Assembly: GCA_034509755.1 (NCBI GenBank)
Contig: CM067541.1
Coordinates: 7,180,001-7,244,000, forward strand
DNA length: 64,000 nucleotides
Direction of reading: 5' to 3'
From: Anisodus tanguticus
Lineage: Eukaryota; Streptophyta; Magnoliopsida; Solanales; Solanaceae
This document shows positions 59,767 through 64,000 of this stretch, piece by piece. The notes beneath the pieces were generated by a model, which was not told where the DNA came from, did not search any database, and saw only the letters and a program-made list of their open reading frames with translations. Made by a program: the position numbers and the translations under genes. Within the stretch, counting starts at the first letter, position 1. Each line of letters begins with the position of its first letter.

Positions 59767-60014
59767 TACTCCTTCCCCGTTCCATATTATTAATTCACTT
59801 TTTTTTACACGCCCACTAAAAAATTATGAATGAAAAATGTATTTATACTCTTTTATCCTTATCTTTCTTAATAAATTATGCTTTAATCAACATTGATTAT
59901 TTTCAAGAACACTTAATATTAAAGGTAAGATAAAAAAAAATCTATCTTAATTTTGTAAATTGATAAGTAATTTGAGATATAACATAGACAAATAATATGA
60001 GAGGGAGGAAGTAA
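59767..60014. mobile_element. Stowaway-like MITE
   Basis: Left TACTCCTTCCCCGTTCCATA and right TATGAGAGGGAGGAAGTAA ends are diverged inverted repeats; 248 bp, AT-rich. Confidence 0.7.
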
Positions 60015-60179
60015 TAGTTTAGGGATACACATTTGTTCTATTTCAATAGTTTAGGGATATTTTTTCGCCATTTTCAGTATAATTAACCCGCCCGGTGCAT
60101 CCAAATTACTAGGATTTAAGGTAGAGCATAAATCACCCCCAAAATCCTTACTACCCTTATCAAATTACTCTTCAATCTT

Positions 60180-63100
60180 CGGGGCGGGACGATCCGGGGT
60201 CGGGATCGGGACTAGCGGGCCTAGCGGGGTCGGGTTTTCCTTTTTTTTTTTTTAAATAACATATGTATAAAAAAAACTCAAATAATAAAACAAGATAGTG
60301 TAATAAAAACATCCCAAGGCTGTTTTTGTGCCTCTTATATTATTTAATAGACATATGATTTTTTTGTAATACAAATACAATTGTCTAAAATCTAAATTGC
60401 AACTTTATGGTGTTGTCCAAAAGTTGCAAATTACATAATAAAATTGCAATTAAAAAAAAATACATTTTCAAAAAAATCTGTTCTAATTGCTTGATGATTT
60501 CATGTGGTTCTTCGGTTGGAATAGGTATTTGTTGGTCAAATTGATCCACGTCGCTTCCACTACCTTCGGTTAAGATTTCGTTGTAGTTTTCATCATCTTC
60601 TTCGTTGATCTCCGGTTGACCGCACCTTCTCCGCTCCGCTCGTATCCAATCTCTCGAATAATACCGCAATTTCCAAGTCGTCTCCGCCAATGAGTGTCTC
60701 TGTGGTCTCCTATTTGATATCTCGTCATAGAAAAAGCACTTTCCGACGCAGCTTGATGACGCTTGAATGTTCAAAACATCTCGAGCCATCAATGAAAGTG
60801 TCGGAAAGGTCTTCTCATTCCCCTCCAAAGATTTCAAAGCAAGTCTTCTTGTCCATCTTCATTGATAACTTCTTGATACTAAGATTTAACCCCGCAAAAC
60901 AAAAATATCCAACTCGCTAATTTGGTTAGTAGAGAAGTACGGTCGCACATTCTATTTCGAGGCTTTCAATACTAGCCGCAGTAAACAAGATGTCTTTTGT
61001 GAGGTTGTGTTGAAGATGAAGAAGATGGTATGGTAGCCAGACGTTACTAGCATTTTCTTGTTGATAAAATCTATATATATTTTTGCAAAGTGGTGTTCTA
61101 CGCTATTCAACACTTCTTCTTTAGTTTGTTCAATAGGTGGTGGGTGATTTAGATTTTTGGGACTTGGATGTGGTAGTACTTCTATACAATCGTAAATAGT
61201 TTCAATTAGTGATTTAGTACCGTCTATTTTAATAGTAGGATTTAATACAGTAACCAATAATATAAATAGAAGGAATAGGAATAAAATATTTTTTTATTTT
61301 GACAAACATTTTTTTAATAGTCTGCCTTATAAGTTTGGTTTTTCCATATATTCACTAAGTAATAAAAATATTAGAGTTATATAAAATAACATAGTTGAAA
61401 TAGTAGGATAATATATACCGGAAAATTCTTTTGTTGCTTGAAAAAATTTCTCTAAAAATACAATAAGTTCGGAAATTTTTTCCCAATCACTATCTAAAAT
61501 CATATCACCGGCTTTTTATTATGAGAGTTAAAAAATAAAGTTATAGGTAATTTATAGTCATAAGCAACAAGGAGTTGCTCGTATAAAGAATTCCACCTAG
61601 TGGATACTTCTTGTGGAATTCTTCTAAAAGGTAGTCCACAATCATGACAAATTTTTTTATATTCTTTTCTACGTTGTACTTTATTACTTTTAAAAATAAA
61701 GTTTATAGCAAATTGTATTTTACTAAGAATGTCTTCAAAAAGTGATAGACCATCCTTTACAATTAAGTTATATATATGGCACGCGCATTTTATATGAAAA
61801 TGGTCTGGAAAAGATGGAGCTAAACTATTTTTTAACATTGTAATTGCGTAATTGTTATTAGAAGCGTTATCTAATGTAATAGTCATAATTTTATCGGTAA
61901 TTCCGTAATAATCGCACACTTGATAAATATTTTCTAATAAAAGTACCAAAGGTGCCTATCATCTATATATCTATACGCTAAAATACGTTTTTGCATAGAC
62001 CATTTATAATCTATCCAATGACAAGTTACGCTTAAATAATCATGGCCGTTAGTACTACGACCTATATCGACGTGATAGATACTTTGCCATTAAAATGATA
62101 TAATGAAAAACGTAAATATTGTTGATATTCATGCGCAAATTTAAATACATCTCTTAACAAAGTTGACCTAGGAAACCGTTAAAAGCAGGATTATATATAT
62201 CTCTAATGTAATGAATAAAACCGGAGATGAAGGAAATGAAAAAGGCAAACCCTCCACAAGAACTAATTTTGATATTGCTTCCCTATCTCTATGTTTGTTG
62301 TATTTAGAGCCTACAATTCCCCCCCCGTCATAGGGTTAATTTGACCTCGTACTTGGTCCGGGACAAGATCGCATGTGAACCTTGTCCCGATGGAGCGCCG
62401 TTTGCGCACCCGGTTTTGAAGCCCGGTATTGGGCATACCTAGTGGATGAACACTTACTACGTGTCTAATTAAACCCCCGTCCCACCGTGACCTTTTCGAG
62501 TTTTAAATTTTAAAACATTTTTACAAATTTTACATATGGCTACTTGATTCTCTACGTCCCTATCAAAAAATGTCCATGCATCGATTTTAATGGTCGTTTT
62601 GTCGGACCTCGTCTCATACTAGGGGGAATAGGAGGTATTTCATTGAAGGTGCACTAGTGGGCGTGTTGTCATCAATATTAGTGGGTGTATCGTCTAGATC
62701 ATCGTCTAAATTAAAGTCTTCTTGAGTTCCGTAAAATAACTCCTCGTCTAAATCTAATGGTATTGTAGGAAAATGTTGAGTATCAACAAAATCATCCCGT
62801 GTAGGAATAAGATGACTAGAAGAAGTACCCTTGCCCCCGGTTGCCTCTACTAGAAGAAGCACCATTACCCTTACCCTTAAACATACCTTTTAATCCTTCC
62901 ATTTTAATTATGATAATAAATAATTAAAGACAATAAAATTAAGTGCGCTAAATAAAATAAACAGACAATAATAATTTAATGAAGGAACGATGTACCAAAC
63001 GCCGACGTAACGTCGACGTGTAATCGAGAGGTTGAAAATTGAAACTTTGCTCGATGGAAGATCCTCAAGCTAGTTGCCAACTTCACTCCCAATTCCCAAA

Positions 63101-63600
63101 TGAATTAATAAAATTGAATATTTAGCAAACAATGTAGAGAGATATATTGAGAAATTAGAGAGATTGTAGGAAGATTTGTGAGAAAGATGAAGAGAAAATG
63201 AGTTATTTATAGTTGAAAAATTGGGTTAAAGTGTAAATATAATAACTTATGGGTTAAAAATAAATATTAAGGGGTAGGGGGGTTGGGGGAGGGGGGGGCC
63301 TAAATGGTCGTTGGCCAACGGCCATAATCTAAAATGGCCGTTGGTGCAACGGCTATTTTTGCAAAGGGGGTTTAAGGGTCGCGGTCGGGGCGGGCTCGGG
63401 ACGGGCTCGGGGCGGGCTCGGGTCCGGCGGGCTGGGGCGGGCTCGGGTCCGGCGGGACGAGACATCGTCCCGTCCCGAGTTCGAGTCCCGCCCCGTTAAA
63501 TTTTTTTTTTTTTTTTAGAGCGGGGTCGGGTCGGGACCGGGGCGGGATCGGGACGGGGTCGGGCCGGGGTCGGGTCGTCCCGGCCCACTGGCCAGCCTTA
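60180..63600 (-). mobile_element. hAT-superfamily DNA transposon, decayed
   Basis: The interior encodes broken hAT transposase on the minus strand. Both ends are extremely GC-rich with CGGG-repeats: 60180-60236 and 63370-63600, in otherwise AT-rich surroundings. The right end on the minus strand reads AAGGCTGGCCAGTGGGCCGG, GACGACCCG; the left plus strand has GGGGCGGGACGATCCGGGG, so GGGACGA(C/T)CCG is shared as an inverted motif. The 8-bp target-site duplication could not be placed. Confidence 0.85.
60385..62902 (-). pseudogene. hAT transposase, frameshifted
   Basis: Start MEGLKGMFKGKGNGASSSRG at 62902, frameshift, then an acidic N-terminus DEELFYGTQEDFNLDDDLDD (62865-62614). The BED zinc-finger remnant at 62560-62340 includes FKTRKGHGGTG, RHVVSVHPLGMPNTG and RTRFTCDLVPDQ-type sequence. 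The core is at 61949-61500 with MTITLDNASNNNYAITMLKN, FHIKCACHIYNLIVKDGL and VSTRWNSLYEQLLVAYDY. The C-terminal hAT dimerisation region is at 60837-60385 (FPTLSLMARDVLNIQASS, RHSLAETTWKLRYYSRDWI) with an acidic tail. Stops and frameshifts between the blocks show it is inactive. Confidence 0.87.
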
Positions 63601-63656
63601 TTTTCATCACAATTTTGCTAAACAAGTAGTATAATTCCACATTTTTGCTTCTAACA

Positions 63657-64000
63657 ATGCCCAAAAACAGTAATTTTAAGAACCCTAAACCAATAGAGAT
63701 AGCAAAGGAGACACCAATTTCTTCAACTAAATCTAAAAAGCCAATCAGTGAAACTGACGAAATATTCGGCGGAAAAAAGAGAAAGAAACTGGAAAATCAA
63801 GAAAAAACAAACGGTAACGCCGTTAGACCTGTTATGGAGCCGAAAAAGGTGAAGAAAAGCAAGGAAAAAAGTAGTAGAAAAACGAAAGATGACGTGTTAT
63901 CTGAGGTGCCACGTAAGCCGCGGAAGAAAACGGGAGATGGGTTTACTGTGTATAACGGAAGAAGAGTTGGGTATTGGGAAGTCTAATGCTGGAGGTACTA
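63657..64000 (+). CDS. DUF1764-like small basic protein, 5' part; apparent 1-bp insertion
   Basis: Starts ATG 63657 (MPKNSNFKNPKPIEIAKE). Lys/Glu-rich and probably nuclear or nucleolar: SETDEIFGGKKRKKLENQEK, KPRKKTGDGFTVY. The pattern DEIF.GKKRKK followed by (R/K).T.DGF.VYTEEELG is what I recall of DUF1764, whose function is unknown. After VY the written sequence shifts frame and hits a stop at 63984; removing one A near 63956 would give TEEELGIG, the expected family ending, and leave the frame open to the edge. So either the gene is broken here or there is an extra base. It may be nearly complete at the window end. It lies 57 bp right of the hAT boundary. Confidence 0.75.

Noticed and set aside
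63247..63499. Pro/Arg/Gly-rich ORFs on both strands
   Set aside because: Products of the CGGG repeats at the hAT end.

Overview
This is plant nuclear DNA and most likely from Solanaceae. Genes have many small GT-AG exons in long AT-rich introns. The vacuolar processing enzyme, phosphofructokinase and plastid serine hydroxymethyltransferase read as dicot proteins. The repeats (RTE LINE tails ending in TTG/CAA repeats, tRNA-derived SINEs with the 'CACCGGGCTG' 3' end, Ty1/copia elements, Stowaway-like MITEs) are of kinds I associate with Solanaceae. The species cannot be fixed from the sequence.

Layout: (1) 80-16092, minus: ATP-dependent 6-phosphofructokinase, ten coding exons present, C-terminal exons off the left edge. 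Its introns hold an L1-type LINE fragment (2.8-5.7 kb), a copia element with both LTRs (9203-14224) and a SINE whose B-box region has expanded into a 43-bp minisatellite (15.0-15.6 kb). (2) 16.5-28.4 kb: gene-free, with an RNase H-like LINE relic, an internally deleted copia element (18398-21847, minus), a heavily decayed copia element (from 23155, plus) and an RTE 3' end. (3) 28575-34484, plus: complete vacuolar processing enzyme (legumain), nine exons; its introns carry several very short target-primed insertions, one joining a 5S rRNA 3' end to an RTE tail. (4) 35934-43220, minus: complete MERIT40/BABAM1-like gene in three exons, convergent with VPE. (5) 43.3-53.4 kb: a MITE split by an RTE copy, then a roughly 285-bp sequence in three tandem copies directly upstream of the SHMT start codon, the first copy split by a 7-kb frameshifted copia element. 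(6) 53373-57874, plus: plastid SHMT with intact splice sites but several small coding deletions. (7) 58.0-59.3 kb: pyrimidine-rich tract and minisatellite. (8) 60.2-63.6 kb, minus: decayed hAT transposon with CGGG-rich ends. (9) 63657 to the right edge, plus: start of a DUF1764-like gene with an apparent 1-bp insertion.

The genes form no operon or pathway unit: glycolysis (PFK), vacuolar proteolysis and cell death (VPE), a BRCC36-type deubiquitinase or DNA repair complex (MERIT40), plastid one-carbon metabolism (SHMT). Most of the window is retrotransposon-derived sequence in different stages of decay. PFK, VPE and MERIT40 reading frames are clean, whereas nearly every coding stretch right of about 46 kb has small indels; that is either real decay or a local drop in sequence quality.
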